A DNA stretch of 64,000 bases from Chloroflexota bacterium (GCA_016213105.1 JACRBN010000016.1:310001-374000); one strand, 5' to 3'. Positions 1-7,695 are shown, numbered from the stretch's first letter. The notes: generated by a model not told the origin, from the letters alone. Translations and numbers: made by a program.

Positions 1-84
1 TTTCAACGGGTGTATCCTGCAAAAAAATATCCTGGTTCACGGTAGAAACCTTTAGGGTCTGACTTTTCAGATGGCATCCAAGTC

Positions 85-112
85 TTGACAAATAGACAAA
101 CTTCGATATAAT
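85..112 (+). promoter_or_regulatory. promoter of arsR-arsM
   Basis: TTGACA at 85-90 and TATAAT at 107-112 are both perfect consensus boxes, separated by 16 nt, and the start codon follows at 134. This is the clearest sigma-70-type promoter in the window. An ArsR protein would be expected to bind over or just after the -10, but I see only imperfect symmetry there (CGATAT at 104-109 and again at 129-134). Confidence 0.75.
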
Positions 113-133
113 CTCACATAGAAAGTCATCGAT

Positions 134-445
134 ATGAAATTCAACCCCGTCCTGTTCGCCAAGGCCATCGCCGATGAGACCCGCCAGAAGATCATGAAGC
201 TGGTGTGTTGCAATTCGCTTTCGGTCAATGAGATCGTCGAGCAGTTGGATGTGTCCCAGCCCACGGTTTCCCATCACTTGGCCATCCTGCGCGAAGCGGG
301 CCTGGTCAACGTGCGCGAGGAAGGCAAGCAGACCTTCTACACCCTGAACCAGGAAAATATCGCCGTGTGCTGCGGGCAGATCATGATCCAGTTCGCGCCC
401 GAAACGCCCACCACGGAAAACCTGCTCAAGGTCATCAACCAGTAA
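134..445 (+). CDS. ArsR-family metalloregulator
   Basis: This is a winged-helix repressor of 103 residues, a normal length for the ArsR/SmtB family. The recognition helix lies at about residues 41-52 (SQPTVSHHLAIL). Two vicinal Cys pairs, CC at 25-26 and CC at 79-80, are candidate arsenite ligands; classical ArsR proteins use a Cys pair in helix alpha-3, so the exact site is inferred. The arsM gene follows 130 bp downstream on the same strand, which supports arsenic-responsive derepression of the pair. The upstream promoter is strong and nearly consensus. Family assignment is secure; the inducing metal is inferred from the neighbour. Confidence 0.9.
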   Translation: MKFNPVLFAKAIADETRQKIMKLVCCNSLSVNEIVEQLDVSQPTVSHHLAILREAGLVNVREEGKQTFYTLNQENIAVCCGQIMIQFAPETPTTENLLKVINQ

Positions 446-516
446 ATGCGGAGGCGCAGGCTCCGTCCTGCCCTCCATATTTTTTAGAAAGATACATAGA
501 CAATCATCTATTTATT

Positions 517-556
517 GTCATTGCGAGAAGGAGATTGCTCCGCGGCTCGCAATGAC
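517..556. repeat. REP-like hairpin between arsR and arsM
   Basis: An 11-bp perfect inverted repeat, GTCATTGCGAG at 517-527 and CTCGCAATGAC at 546-556, surrounds GAAGGAGATTGC. It resembles the dispersed GTCATTGCGAG elements found in many bacterial genomes. It lies inside the presumed arsR-arsM transcript and could modulate mRNA processing. No function is shown. Confidence 0.6.
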
Positions 557-574
557 GGAAAAAGGAGAACCCTC

Positions 575-1375
575 ATGACCCAAACCCCCACCCCCATCCA
601 CGATGTCGTCCGCGAGCATTACGCCGAGCGGATCAAGAACAACGCCTCCTGCTGCGGATCATCGTCCGATTGCTGCTCCACCGACAGCAACCTCTACCCT
701 TCCGACCTGCTTTCGACCCTGCCCTCAGGCGAGTCGACGGTCAGCTACGGATGTGGCGACCCGATCACGCTGGCCTCGCTCCAGCCTGGGCAAACCATCC
801 TGGACCTGGGATCAGGCGCCGGCCTCGACTGCTTCTTCGCTGCCCAGAAAGTCGGCGAAACGGGCCGCGTCATCGGCGTGGACATGACTCCCGAAATGCT
901 CGAACGCGCCCGAGCCAGCGCGGCGCGGCTGAATCTCAAGAATGTCGACTTCCGCCAGGGCTTCATCGAAGAGATGCCCGTCGACTCGGCCAGCGTGGAT
1001 GTCATCATCTCGAACTGCGTCATCAACCTCTCGCCCGACAAATCCAAAGTCTTTGCCGAAGCCTTCCGCGTGCTCAAGCCAGGCGGCAAGCTGGCCGTCT
1101 CGGATATCGTCACCGACGGCCCATTGCCCGAGGAGGTCAAGAAAAGCCTGAGCGCCTGGGCGGGCTGCGTGGCGGGAGCCGTCGAAGCGCGGGAATACAT
1201 CGGCATGATGGAAGCCGTCGGCTTCACGAATGTCTCGGTCACACCCGTCTTCTTCGACAAGGAAACCGTCGACGACGCGCTGGACGAAATGAAACTGGAC
1301 GTAAACGAATATCCGCGCGAGGCGGTCTACAAGGCGGTCTATAGCGCCAAGATCACGGCTTACAAACCTGCGTAA
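575..1375 (+). CDS. arsM: arsenite S-adenosylmethionine methyltransferase
   Basis: Cytosolic SAM-dependent enzyme that methylates As(III). The SAM-binding motif DLGSGAGLD is at residues 77-85. Cys-rich segments occur near the N terminus (Cys 26, 27, 33, 34 and 60). Cys148 (SNCVINL) and Cys198 (AGCVAGA) lie 50 residues apart, the same spacing as the two downstream arsenic-binding Cys of characterised ArsM proteins. The start at 575 is chosen because AAAGGAGAA precedes it by a few bases and because further upstream the frame runs into the hairpin repeat. Length is 266 aa, normal for bacterial ArsM. It forms a two-gene arsenic detoxification unit with the ArsR gene. Confidence 0.95.
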   Translation: MTQTPTPIHDVVREHYAERIKNNASCCGSSSDCCSTDSNLYPSDLLSTLPSGESTVSYGCGDPITLASLQPGQTILDLGSGAGLDCFFAAQKVGETGRVIGVDMTPEMLERARASAARLNLKNVDFRQGFIEEMPVDSASVDVIISNCVINLSPDKSKVFAEAFRVLKPGGKLAVSDIVTDGPLPEEVKKSLSAWAGCVAGAVEAREYIGMMEAVGFTNVSVTPVFFDKETVDDALDEMKLDVNEYPREAVYKAVYSAKITAYKPA

Positions 1376-1402
1376 ACAAAGTGACGTGATCTGCCATCTG
1401 CT

Positions 1403-1442
1403 TAAAAACAAACTCGCCCGTTTTCACGGGCGAGTCCTTTTT
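1403..1442. terminator. bidirectional terminator between arsM and dcd
   Basis: Stem ACTCGCCCGT at 1412-1421 pairs with ACGGGCGAGT at 1426-1435 around a TTTC loop. A T-run follows on the plus strand and an A-run precedes it, so it can end both the plus-strand arsM and the minus-strand dcd transcripts. Confidence 0.85.
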
Positions 1443-1448
1443 CTTGGC

Positions 1449-2720
1449 CTACAACTTTGGCAGCACGATGGACTGCTGCTTCTGGTACTTGCCCTTTTTA
1501 TCGGCATAGGAAATTTCGCATTCCTCGTCCGCTTCGAAGAAGAGCACCTGCGCCAGGCCCTCGTTGGCGTAGATCTTGGCGGGCAGCGGTGTGGTATTGG
1601 AAATTTCAAGCGTGACGAAGCCTTCCCACTCGGGCTCGAAGGGAGTCACATTCACGATGATTCCGCAATTGTGGACTACCACGCCGCTTTCCAGCGCAAA
1701 GTTTCCCGTTTCAGGAACGGTGAGACAAAATACATCGTGGTCGCCTGCCAGCGGACGCACCGAGACAACCTTGTGATTTTGGCCCTGCCCACGGAATTCG
1801 CGCATCACCTCGGGGAAGCGGCAGAAGACCGCGCGGTCGCAATTCAGGTAACGCGCCGCGCCGCGGATGGAGCCTGTGTGATTCGGCGCTTTCCCCGCCT
1901 CCATGCGTGTGATGTTCCAGGGATTATTGTTCAGGCGGTCAAAATCCGCGTGATGACGGTGTGCGCCAGGCTCGTCGGCGTACACGCCAAAGCGCAGGTT
2001 CCATTCATCGGCCAGGCGGTGGGTGGGATACAAGTGTCCATTCAAGGGCTGGTAGACCATCTCATAGCCACGATGCAGGCTGCGGTACAAGGGCATCAAC
2101 GACGCGCCCGGCCTCAACTCACCCGCCGCCTGCCAGCGCCCGTCGCGCAGCATGAACAGATGGTTGGGCGTGCAGTGGATTTTTTCATCGTTGTCGAGCG
2201 TCACCTCGACCAGGCTGTCCCGCCCCACGTAGCGCGGAGCATCCAGCAGGGCCACGATCAGGCGGCCATTTTCGCCGATGCTGTAGCCCCAGAACATCTC
2301 CCCAGCTCCCGCGCGGCGGGTCATTTCTTCGAGGGTCGGGGAAGTGCCATCCACCAAGGCCACACGGGTGTCGCCGCGGAAACAGCGCGCATACGTCGAT
2401 TTTCCCAGGCAGATCGTCAGCACCTTGCGCGGAATGCGGAAGTATTCCACGGTGCGCGCCAGGGCAAAGGAATTGGGCGGGACGATGCACACGTCGCCGA
2501 TGAAATCCACCATCGACTTGGTATCGAAATTCTTCGGGTCGACCGTGGCGGAGAAGACGTTGGTGAAGATCTTGAACTCGTCCGCCACGCGCACGTCGTA
2601 GCCATACGACGAGACGCCGTAGGAGATCACGCCTTCCCGCACCTGCTTGTCTTCGAACGGCTCGATCATGCGGTGTTCGCGCGCCATCTTGCGGATCCAG
2701 TGATCAGGTTTCAGGCCCAT
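1449..2720 (-). CDS. dcd: dCTP deaminase interrupted by an in-frame intein
   Basis: The host protein deaminates dCTP to dUTP, feeding dTMP synthesis. The N-extein (residues 1-112) ends in GKSTYAR, the conserved Ser/Arg active-site segment. The C-extein (352-423) begins [14 protein letters not shown] and carries the catalytic Glu (E372 in [10 protein letters not shown]). Removing residues 113-351 gives a 184-residue protein, typical of this subfamily, with a seamless YAR-CGI junction. The insert has intein splicing motifs. Without splicing, the substrate loop and the catalytic Glu would be separated by 239 residues, so activity should depend on splicing. A ggag Shine-Dalgarno motif precedes the ATG. 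Whether it is also a dUTPase cannot be told from sequence. Confidence 0.95.
   Translation of the reverse strand: MGLKPDHWIRKMAREHRMIEPFEDKQVREGVISYGVSSYGYDVRVADEFKIFTNVFSATVDPKNFDTKSMVDFIGDVCIVPPNSFALARTVEYFRIPRKVLTICLGKSTYARCFRGDTRVALVDGTSPTLEEMTRRAGAGEMFWGYSIGENGRLIVALLDAPRYVGRDSLVEVTLDNDEKIHCTPNHLFMLRDGRWQAAGELRPGASLMPLYRSLHRGYEMVYQPLNGHLYPTHRLADEWNLRFGVYADEPGAHRHHADFDRLNNNPWNITRMEAGKAPNHTGSIRGAARYLNCDRAVFCRFPEVMREFRGQGQNHKVVSVRPLAGDHDVFCLTVPETGNFALESGVVVHNCGIIVNVTPFEPEWEGFVTLEISNTTPLPAKIYANEGLAQVLFFEADEECEISYADKKGKYQKQQSIVLPKL
1668..2384 (-). other. Hint-domain intein with HNH-like region in dcd
   Basis: The 239-residue element starts with Cys113 in block A ([13 protein letters not shown]). 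Block B is CTPNHLFM at 183-190 with the TxxH pair, block F is near 327-343 ([14 protein letters not shown]), and block G is VVVHN at 347-351 followed by extein Cys352. All nucleophiles for standard class 1 splicing are present: Cys1, block-B His, penultimate His350, terminal Asn351 and Cys+1. Residues about 222-292 contain [16 protein letters not shown], resembling an HNH homing-endonuclease core, so it is a compact intein with an intact or recently decayed endonuclease. Splicing ability is inferred from these residues. Confidence 0.92.
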
Positions 2721-2744
2721 GAGAATTCTCCGATCCTATAAATT

Positions 2745-2770
2745 TGGAGTCCGTCGGCTTGCCGACGGGA
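2745..2770 (+). repeat. REP hairpin upstream of the transposase
   Basis: TTGGAGTCC is followed by stem GTCGGC (2753-2758), loop TT and GCCGAC (2761-2766). It is matched on the opposite strand by the hairpin after the transposase at 3378-3402. The GGAGTCC head recurs at 35198, 58289 and 63658. Confidence 0.7.
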
Positions 2771-2796
2771 CAATACAACATACAAGGCAGATGTTA

Positions 2797-2802
2797 TATA
2801 CT
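2797..2802 (+). promoter_or_regulatory. -10 box 6 nt before the transposase start
   Basis: TATACT ends 6 nt before the ATG at 2809 and no Shine-Dalgarno sequence is present, so transcription probably starts at or next to the start codon. Confidence 0.45.
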
Positions 2803-2808
2803 TAGGCA

Positions 2809-3351
2809 ATGGATGATCTGTACAAGACCTACCCGCACAACCCACCGCATTATTTTGTTCCGAATGCGATGTACATGGTCACGGGGGCAATTCTACACAA
2901 ACAACACCTGTTGAAAGAAGATCATCGAAAAGCGTTTTTTCTAAAAACCCTGTTCGAGCGTGCCGTCTTGCTGGGGTGGAACCTGGAAGCTTGGGCCGTA
3001 TTGAGCAACCACTATCATTTTGTGGCCCAGTCACCGCCACAGGCCGTCACCCTGCAAAAACTGATCCGCCAGCTACATTCCATCACGGCCATTGAGATCA
3101 ACCGCTCGGACAACCTCCCAGGCAGGCAGGTGTGGTTCAATTATTGGGACACCTGCCTGACCTATGAAAAATCCTACCTGGGGAGATTACATTACGTTCA
3201 CATGAATCCTGTCAAACATGGCCTTGCAGAAAGCGCCCTGGACTATCCCTTTTGCAGTTACAGGTGGTTCATCGAGCGAGGCGACCCAAACCTGCAAGGG
3301 TTGGTCTTTGGACAGGCGATTGATAGGGTTAAGGTGCTGGACGAGTTTTAG
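2809..3351 (+). CDS. REP-associated tyrosine transposase (RAYT)
   Basis: A full-length 180-residue Y1/HUH-fold transposase-like protein of the IS200-related RAYT class. The metal-binding HUH motif is NHYH at residues 67-70, and the signature HYVHMNPVKHGL at 128-139 carries the likely catalytic Tyr129 (Tyr123 is the alternative). The C-terminal SYRWF segment is typical of RAYTs. Such proteins act as single-strand endonucleases on REP hairpins and are usually single-copy domesticated genes. Here inverted hairpins headed by TGGAGTC flank it on both sides, forming a REP-RAYT-REP unit. The reading frame has no stops or frameshifts, so it may be active. Confidence 0.92.
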   Translation: MDDLYKTYPHNPPHYFVPNAMYMVTGAILHKQHLLKEDHRKAFFLKTLFERAVLLGWNLEAWAVLSNHYHFVAQSPPQAVTLQKLIRQLHSITAIEINRSDNLPGRQVWFNYWDTCLTYEKSYLGRLHYVHMNPVKHGLAESALDYPFCSYRWFIERGDPNLQGLVFGQAIDRVKVLDEF

Positions 3352-3377
3352 CGAGAATCTGGCCAGCAAGCTGAAAT

Positions 3378-3402
3378 CCGACCAGCAAGCTGGTCGACTC
3401 CA
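3378..3402 (-). repeat. REP hairpin downstream of the transposase, inverted
   Basis: Read on the minus strand this is TGGAGTC, then stem GACCAGC, loop TT and GCTGGTC, the same plan as the upstream element at 2745 but in opposite orientation. A partial second copy (CCAGCAAGCTG) lies just before it at about 3363. Confidence 0.7.
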
Positions 3403-3407
3403 TAGGG

Positions 3408-4943
3408 TCAAATTCCGCCGCGTTCCTGCATCACCTGGCGGATTTCGGCTTCGAGTTTTTCAGCTTCCTGTTCATGCTCAATCAGTTCGGCCAGCATCCT
3501 GTCGCCCGCGGATTTGTCTTCCAGCGAGTGGATGTTGATGCGCACGTTGTAACCTGCGGCGGTCAGGGCGGCCTTGGACATGGCAAAGCCCGACATGGCG
3601 TCACTGATGGCGTTGACGTTGGCGTGCTGGGCGCATTTCAGGGCCAGTTCCATCACCTTAACCGAGTCCTCGGCCACGTGCAAGGGGATGTGCGCGGCGT
3701 TGAGCGTGGCTTGGACGATGGCCGCGGAACGCGCGGCTTTCTGCTCGTCGCTGTCCTTGGGCAGTTTGAAGGTGGCCATCAACACTTCGAACGAGGCGGC
3801 GTCGTCGTCCACGGCCTGGGTCAATTCCTGGCGCAGGTTCTCGGCCACCACGCGGATGGCCTGCATCTCGGCTTCAACTTCGGCGTATTTCTTCTTGCCG
3901 ATGGTCAATCCCGCCACCATCGCGACCAGTCCCGCGCCCATCGCGCCCGCGTAGGCCGCAGCGGAGCCGCCGCCTGGGGTGGGCGTCGGGGCGGCGAGTT
4001 CCTCAATGAAAGAGGGGCAGGTCTCAGCGGCGTCGGAGGCAACGCCCGAGCCGGAGAAGAGTCTCGTCTCCAGGATCTGTTCCTTGTCGAACTGATCCAG
4101 TTGGGTGTACCAGACAGCCGCATCCACCAGCGCCTCCTGCGGGATCAATCCCACCAGCTCGCTGTGATGGATGCCGACGCCGTAGCGCTGGGCCTCACGG
4201 CGGATGAACTCGACCACGCGCGCGATGGGCGTATCGCGGAAATTGGTCAGGTTCATCGAGACCTGCGCGCGCCCGTCCACGAAGAAGCCGCTGCCCTTCA
4301 CGTAGCGCAGTCCGCCCGAGGAATGGCGGATGGACTTGGCGATCTTCTTGGCGATATCCACGTCGTCGGTGGTCAGGTAGACGTTGAAGGCGATCAGCGG
4401 ATTGCGCGCGCCGATGACGGTGGCGCCCGCCTTGCCGAGTTTGGCGGGACCGAAATCGGGCTTGCGCTCGGGGTTGGTCTCGACCTCGGCTTTGAGTCCC
4501 TCGTACTGGCCTTTGCGGATGACTTCGAGATTCGTCCGCTCGGGGCGGGTCGCCGCGGATTCATACAGGTAGACGGGGATGTTGAGTTCGCTCCCGACGC
4601 GCTCGCCCAGCCGTTGGGCGATGGCGATACAGTCCTCCATCCTGGCATCCGAGAGGGGGACGAAAGGCACCACATCGGTGGCGCCGATGCGCGGATGCGC
4701 GCCCGTGTGCTGGTCGAGGTCGATCAGTTCGGACGCCAGCTTGATGGCGCGGAAGGCGGCCTCCTCCACCGCTTCGGGCGGGCCCGCAAAGGTCAATACC
4801 GTGCGGTTGTGATCGAGGTCGGAGGAACGATCCAACAGGCGCGCGCCTTCCACGGAGGTGATGGCGGCCACGATCTGGTCGACCACCTCGGGGCGGCGGG
4901 CTTCAGAGAAATTGGGGATACATTCGATGAGTGGGTTGGGCAT
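3408..4943 (-). CDS. ftcD: glutamate formimidoyltransferase / formimidoyl-THF cyclodeaminase fusion
   Basis: Bifunctional histidine-degradation enzyme: it moves the formimino group from formiminoglutamate to tetrahydrofolate, then cyclises it to methenyl-THF with release of ammonia. The N-terminal transferase (about 1-300) starts IECIPNFSE and carries GAHPRIGATDVVPF. The cyclodeaminase (about 320-511) starts at CPSFIEELAAPTPTPGGGS. At 511 residues it is slightly shorter than the animal two-domain enzyme. The start at 4943 is preferred because upstream codons run into two dispersed repeats and have no homologous content. No other his-degradation genes are in the window; folD at 57.4 kb works on the same folate pool. 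Confidence 0.95.
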   Translation of the reverse strand: MPNPLIECIPNFSEARRPEVVDQIVAAITSVEGARLLDRSSDLDHNRTVLTFAGPPEAVEEAAFRAIKLASELIDLDQHTGAHPRIGATDVVPFVPLSDARMEDCIAIAQRLGERVGSELNIPVYLYESAATRPERTNLEVIRKGQYEGLKAEVETNPERKPDFGPAKLGKAGATVIGARNPLIAFNVYLTTDDVDIAKKIAKSIRHSSGGLRYVKGSGFFVDGRAQVSMNLTNFRDTPIARVVEFIRREAQRYGVGIHHSELVGLIPQEALVDAAVWYTQLDQFDKEQILETRLFSGSGVASDAAETCPSFIEELAAPTPTPGGGSAAAYAGAMGAGLVAMVAGLTIGKKKYAEVEAEMQAIRVVAENLRQELTQAVDDDAASFEVLMATFKLPKDSDEQKAARSAAIVQATLNAAHIPLHVAEDSVKVMELALKCAQHANVNAISDAMSGFAMSKAALTAAGYNVRINIHSLEDKSAGDRMLAELIEHEQEAEKLEAEIRQVMQERGGI

Positions 4944-4970
4944 GGGGTTTCCGATTGTGGATTTTGGATT

Positions 4971-4991
4971 CTTCGATAGGCTCAGAACAGG
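4971..4991 (-). repeat. dispersed repeat of the PVLSLSK type upstream of ftcD
   Basis: On the minus strand this 21-bp segment would read as PVLSLSK if translated, a hallmark of a short repeat scattered in many environmental bacterial genomes. Here it sits in the 5' untranslated region of ftcD. Confidence 0.5.
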
Positions 4992-5020
4992 TTTACGATT
5001 GACGATGATGGGGCAATTAT

Positions 5021-5085
5021 ACCCAGCGCGGCCACAAATTGCGCTCCTTTGGAAGAGCAAAGCGCAATTTGTGGCCGTAGATATT
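5021..5085. repeat. 65-bp hairpin element, copy A
   Basis: A 17-bp perfect inverted repeat (5029-5045 with 5061-5077) separated by 15 nt, beginning ACCCAGC and ending with GTAGATATTA. A diverged copy of the whole block lies at 24094-24160. Both copies lie just upstream of the first gene of a minus-strand unit. It could be a miniature mobile element or an RNA leader. Confidence 0.65.
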
Positions 5086-5116
5086 AGAATACTTGCAAAA
5101 GTCAAAAATTAACCTT

Positions 5117-5158
5117 GCTCTCGGCGGTGTCCCCGCCGCTGAGAACGGCGGCTAGAGC
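5117..5158. repeat. GC-rich compound hairpin
   Basis: GCTCT at 5117-5121 and AGAGC at 5154-5158 enclose two smaller stems built from CGGCGG/CCGCCG. It lies in the gap before the 5255 gene and is probably a REP-like intergenic repeat. Confidence 0.45.
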
Positions 5159-5254
5159 ACTTATTCAAGAGGTCTATTATACAAGGAGGGATTGAAAATG
5201 GACAAAATGTATCTATAATATCAGTAGGCTTTTATTGGTTTAAGGAGAATAAGA

Positions 5255-5710
5255 ATGAGCAGGAACAGTAACCATACGATCATAGCCGCATGGATCACAG
5301 GCGGGCTTGGATGTATAGGAGCAGTGATTACAGTTGTCGGTGGCATCATCATCGCCTATTTTCAATTTTTCGTGCCAGCCCCCCAACCAAAGGATGTGAA
5401 TGTAAATATCGCGGTGCCAACCGGCCCGCCCGCCATTACACAGGTCATCCCTACCGCCCCCGAAACGGTTCTGGAGGTTATTAACAACAGCGACGATTTC
5501 GTCTGTTACCTTTATATGATACCGGTTGGGTCCGCAACTTGGGGAGAGGATTGGCTGGGAGAGGGGACACAAATCCCGCCAAACAAGAGCCAGAAATTTG
5601 TCATGGAAACCGGGATGTATCACCTGATGGCAGAAAATTGCGACGGGGCGGTGATTTCACAGCTCGAGAATACTCATATTCATGGCGAAATGTGGTGGAC
5701 TATCAAATAG
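5255..5710 (+). CDS. membrane-anchored protein of unknown function
   Basis: 151 residues. One hydrophobic segment at about residues 9-40 (AWITGGLGCIGAVITVVGG) is followed by a short Pro-rich stretch and a globular domain of about 90 residues predicted to lie outside the membrane. I do not recognise the domain; its hydrophobic and polar alternation suggests a beta-sandwich. The start is supported by AAGGAG about 10 nt upstream. G+C is lower than in neighbouring genes, and hairpin repeats sit on both sides, so it may be a recent accessory gene. No operon partner is evident. Confidence 0.7.
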   Translation: MSRNSNHTIIAAWITGGLGCIGAVITVVGGIIIAYFQFFVPAPQPKDVNVNIAVPTGPPAITQVIPTAPETVLEVINNSDDFVCYLYMIPVGSATWGEDWLGEGTQIPPNKSQKFVMETGMYHLMAENCDGAVISQLENTHIHGEMWWTIK

Positions 5711-5845
5711 CAGATCTCAGCGTGAGCGCCTATAACTTGGCCTAGGCTGATGGTGGTCTGCCTGCTCCATGGCGAGTTTCTGATGCCACATAAGAATTGT
5801 TCCGCGAAAGAGGCTTTCTTAAGTCCCAAGCGTTTTATCTTTGTG

Positions 5846-5885
5846 CAAGGATACTTCGACACTCCCTTCGGTCGCAGTATCCTTG
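5846..5885. repeat. hairpin in the gap before the HAD gene
   Basis: CAAGGATACT at 5846-5855 pairs with AGTATCCTTG at 5876-5885. The loop contains CTTCGACACTCCCTTCGGTCG, similar to the CTTCGACTGCG repeats at 13.9 and 55 kb. T-rich sequence follows, so it might also act as a weak terminator. Confidence 0.5.
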
Positions 5886-5969
5886 TTTGAAAATCCTTTT
5901 TAAAAACAGTCCCGGGGGGAACAGCCTCATTTTGGAACATCCATGCACGGGCATCGGGAAAGATTCATG

Positions 5970-5975
5970 TATAAT
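5970..5975 (+). promoter_or_regulatory. -10 box 10 nt before the HAD gene
   Basis: TATAAT is followed by 10 nt and then the ATG at 5986, with no ribosome-binding site. A leaderless or nearly leaderless transcript is likely. Confidence 0.5.
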
Positions 5976-5985
5976 CCCCCGCGCC

Positions 5986-6630
5986 ATGAATACAAAACCC
6001 TACGACCTTGTCATTTTCGATTGCGACGGCACGCTGGTGGAGACCGAGCCGCTCGCCAATCAAGTGTACGTGCAATTGCTGACTGAACTCGGCCATCAAG
6101 TGGACACCGACGCCTACCTGCGCGAGTTTTCGGGCGTGTCCCTGCCCAACCGCCTGGCGGTGACCTCGCGCAAACTGAACTGGACTCCGCCCGCGGATTT
6201 CATCCCCCAATTCCACGAACGGCTGACCGCCCTGACCGAACGCGAACTCAGGACTGTGCCAGGCGTGGAGGCGCTGATCGAGAGCCTGTCCGTGCCGATC
6301 TGCGTGGCCTCCAACGGCAGCCGCGAGGAGATCACCCTGCGCCTGCGACTCTCGCAACTGACCGAGCGCTTCGGCGCTGCGGTCTTCAGCGGGATGGAAA
6401 TGCCCCACCCCAAGCCCGCCCCCGACGTGTACCTGGCCGCCGCCCAGGCCTTCGATGTGCCCCCCGCCCGCTGCGCCGTGATCGAGGACAGCCTGCCTGG
6501 CGTGCAGGCGGGCGTCCGCGCGGGGATGACCGTCTACGGCTACGCCGCATTGACCGACTCCAGGCTGCTCGCAGAGGCGGGCGCGATTCCGTTCCAATCC
6601 ATGTCGGAATTACAGGAGATTCTCAAATGA
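5986..6630 (+). CDS. HAD-superfamily phosphatase, YieH/beta-phosphoglucomutase-like
   Basis: 214-residue HAD subfamily IA hydrolase. Motif I FDCDGT (nucleophile Asp12, acid Asp14), motif II CVASNGS, motif III Lys in PHPKPAPD, and motif IV VIEDSLPG are all intact. The cap between motifs I and II is the small helical type found in phosphosugar phosphatases; the sequence is closest in feel to E. coli YieH, a 6-phosphogluconate phosphatase, but the substrate is not determined by sequence. The start is chosen at the ATG right after the TATAAT box, since upstream codons cross a hairpin repeat. The stop overlaps the start of the next gene by 4 nt, so the two are translationally coupled. Confidence 0.85.
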   Translation: MNTKPYDLVIFDCDGTLVETEPLANQVYVQLLTELGHQVDTDAYLREFSGVSLPNRLAVTSRKLNWTPPADFIPQFHERLTALTERELRTVPGVEALIESLSVPICVASNGSREEITLRLRLSQLTERFGAAVFSGMEMPHPKPAPDVYLAAAQAFDVPPARCAVIEDSLPGVQAGVRAGMTVYGYAALTDSRLLAEAGAIPFQSMSELQEILK

Positions 6631-7031
6631 CCTACAACCAATTCATACGATACGTCCTGACCTTCGAAGCCATTGTGCTCAATGCGGGCACGGGCGCCAT
6701 GTGCCTGATCGCGCCGCAGGGATTCATTGCGCAATTCAGCGCCGAGCCGCTGACCGTGGTGGGCTACGAATTCATCCGCTGGTACGGGGTGTTGCTGTGG
6801 GTACTGACATTCTATGTCCTGCGCCTGCTGCCCTTGAAAGATGACCGCGCCCTGGCCCCCGCCGTGGAGGCGCTCCTGTTCGGCGACCTTGTTCACCTCG
6901 TTGTTGCATACTTTTTCTTTCGGGCCGTACCCGCCTGGTCGTTTGCCTTCGTTGCCATGTTGGTTTTCACCACCACACTGGCGGCCCTGCGCTCGATCTG
7001 GGTTTACAGGTTCCATACACACAGGCTGTAG
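6627..7031 (+). CDS. four-helix integral membrane protein, unknown function
   Basis: 134 residues with four predicted transmembrane segments (about 8-30, 45-65, 80-100 and 105-125) and almost no loops. It begins in the ATGA overlap with the HAD gene, so the two form a transcription unit closed by a terminator at 7042. The topology resembles small DoxX-like or DUF4345-like membrane proteins, but no diagnostic motif is visible. Function unknown. Confidence 0.7.
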   Translation: MTYNQFIRYVLTFEAIVLNAGTGAMCLIAPQGFIAQFSAEPLTVVGYEFIRWYGVLLWVLTFYVLRLLPLKDDRALAPAVEALLFGDLVHLVVAYFFFRAVPAWSFAFVAMLVFTTTLAALRSIWVYRFHTHRL

Positions 7032-7041
7032 CCAGGCCAGA

Positions 7042-7066
7042 AACTCCTGCTGGGCAGGAGTTTTTT
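7042..7066 (+). terminator. terminator after the HAD/membrane-protein pair
   Basis: AACTCCTGC (7042-7050), loop TGG, GCAGGAGTT (7054-7062) and a run of six T. A textbook intrinsic terminator. Confidence 0.9.
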
Positions 7067-7098
7067 GTTGCCTCTTCCCATTCCAGTATACTCTTTGG

Positions 7099-7124
7099 TA
7101 TAATTTATATACTAAACAGTATAT
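7099..7124 (+). promoter_or_regulatory. -10 box and palindromic operator of the TetR gene
   Basis: TATAAT at 7099-7104 is followed directly by the perfect palindrome ATATACT-AAAC-AGTATAT at 7107-7124, which covers the likely transcription start and runs into the ATG at 7123. A related AGTATACT lies just upstream near 7086. Autorepression by the TetR product is the obvious reading. Confidence 0.7.
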
Positions 7125-7680
7125 GAAAAACAAACCGACCGAACGCGATACCGCCGAACGCATCCTCCGGGATGGCTGGGAGCTCTTCCAACAGAAGGGC
7201 TATCGCGGCGTATCCACCGATGAGATCTGCCTGCGTTGCGGCATCACCAAGCCTACGCTGTACTATTACTTTCAAGACAAAGAAGACCTGTTCGTCGAGG
7301 TGCTGCTGCATCGCTTGCAGGGCTTTCATGAGGTTATCGAGCAGGCGGGAACGCTCGAACAGCGTCTGGAGCGCATCGCCGCGGCCATGCTGGAGACTTT
7401 CCAGGTAAATTACGCCCACCTGATGCACGACCTGGAACACATCAAACGGGACGAAAATGTAATCCGCGTGCGCCAGGCCTTCGCGGCTGAACTCTTCTCC
7501 CCCATTACAGCCTTCATGCAATCGGCCGTGGACGCGGGCGAGGTCACGGGCGAGGCGGACTTTCTGGCGCACGTCTTCATGGGCATGGTGGAAAGTTACA
7601 TTGCCCATTCCCGCGAGCATGGAGACAGCGCCACCCTGGCAAAAAAACTGGCCGCCTTTTTCTTGAAGGGCGCAAAATAA
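7123..7680 (+). CDS. TetR/AcrR-family regulator
   Basis: 185 residues. The N-terminal HTH spans about residues 8-55, with the family signature GYRGVSTDEIC and recognition helix ITKPTLYYYFQDKEDLF. The C-terminal ligand domain is divergent, as usual. The start at 7123 fits the -10 box and lies within the operator palindrome, so translation probably begins on a very short leader. The adjacent membrane protein at 7696 follows after 15 nt with its own GGAGG and is the probable regulated partner. Ligand unknown. Confidence 0.88.
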   Translation: MKNKPTERDTAERILRDGWELFQQKGYRGVSTDEICLRCGITKPTLYYYFQDKEDLFVEVLLHRLQGFHEVIEQAGTLEQRLERIAAAMLETFQVNYAHLMHDLEHIKRDENVIRVRQAFAAELFSPITAFMQSAVDAGEVTGEADFLAHVFMGMVESYIAHSREHGDSATLAKKLAAFFLKGAK

Positions 7681-7695
7681 AATTTCGGAGGGATC

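Noticed and set aside
1386-2741. 451-codon open frame on the plus strand opposite dcd
   Set aside because: It is the antisense shadow of dcd and its intein. The minus-strand protein has all dCTP deaminase and intein motifs; the plus-strand translation has none.
5021-5085. Intrinsic terminator upstream of ftcD
   Set aside because: The 17-bp stem lacks a T-run on either strand and a diverged copy exists elsewhere, so a repeat element is more likely.
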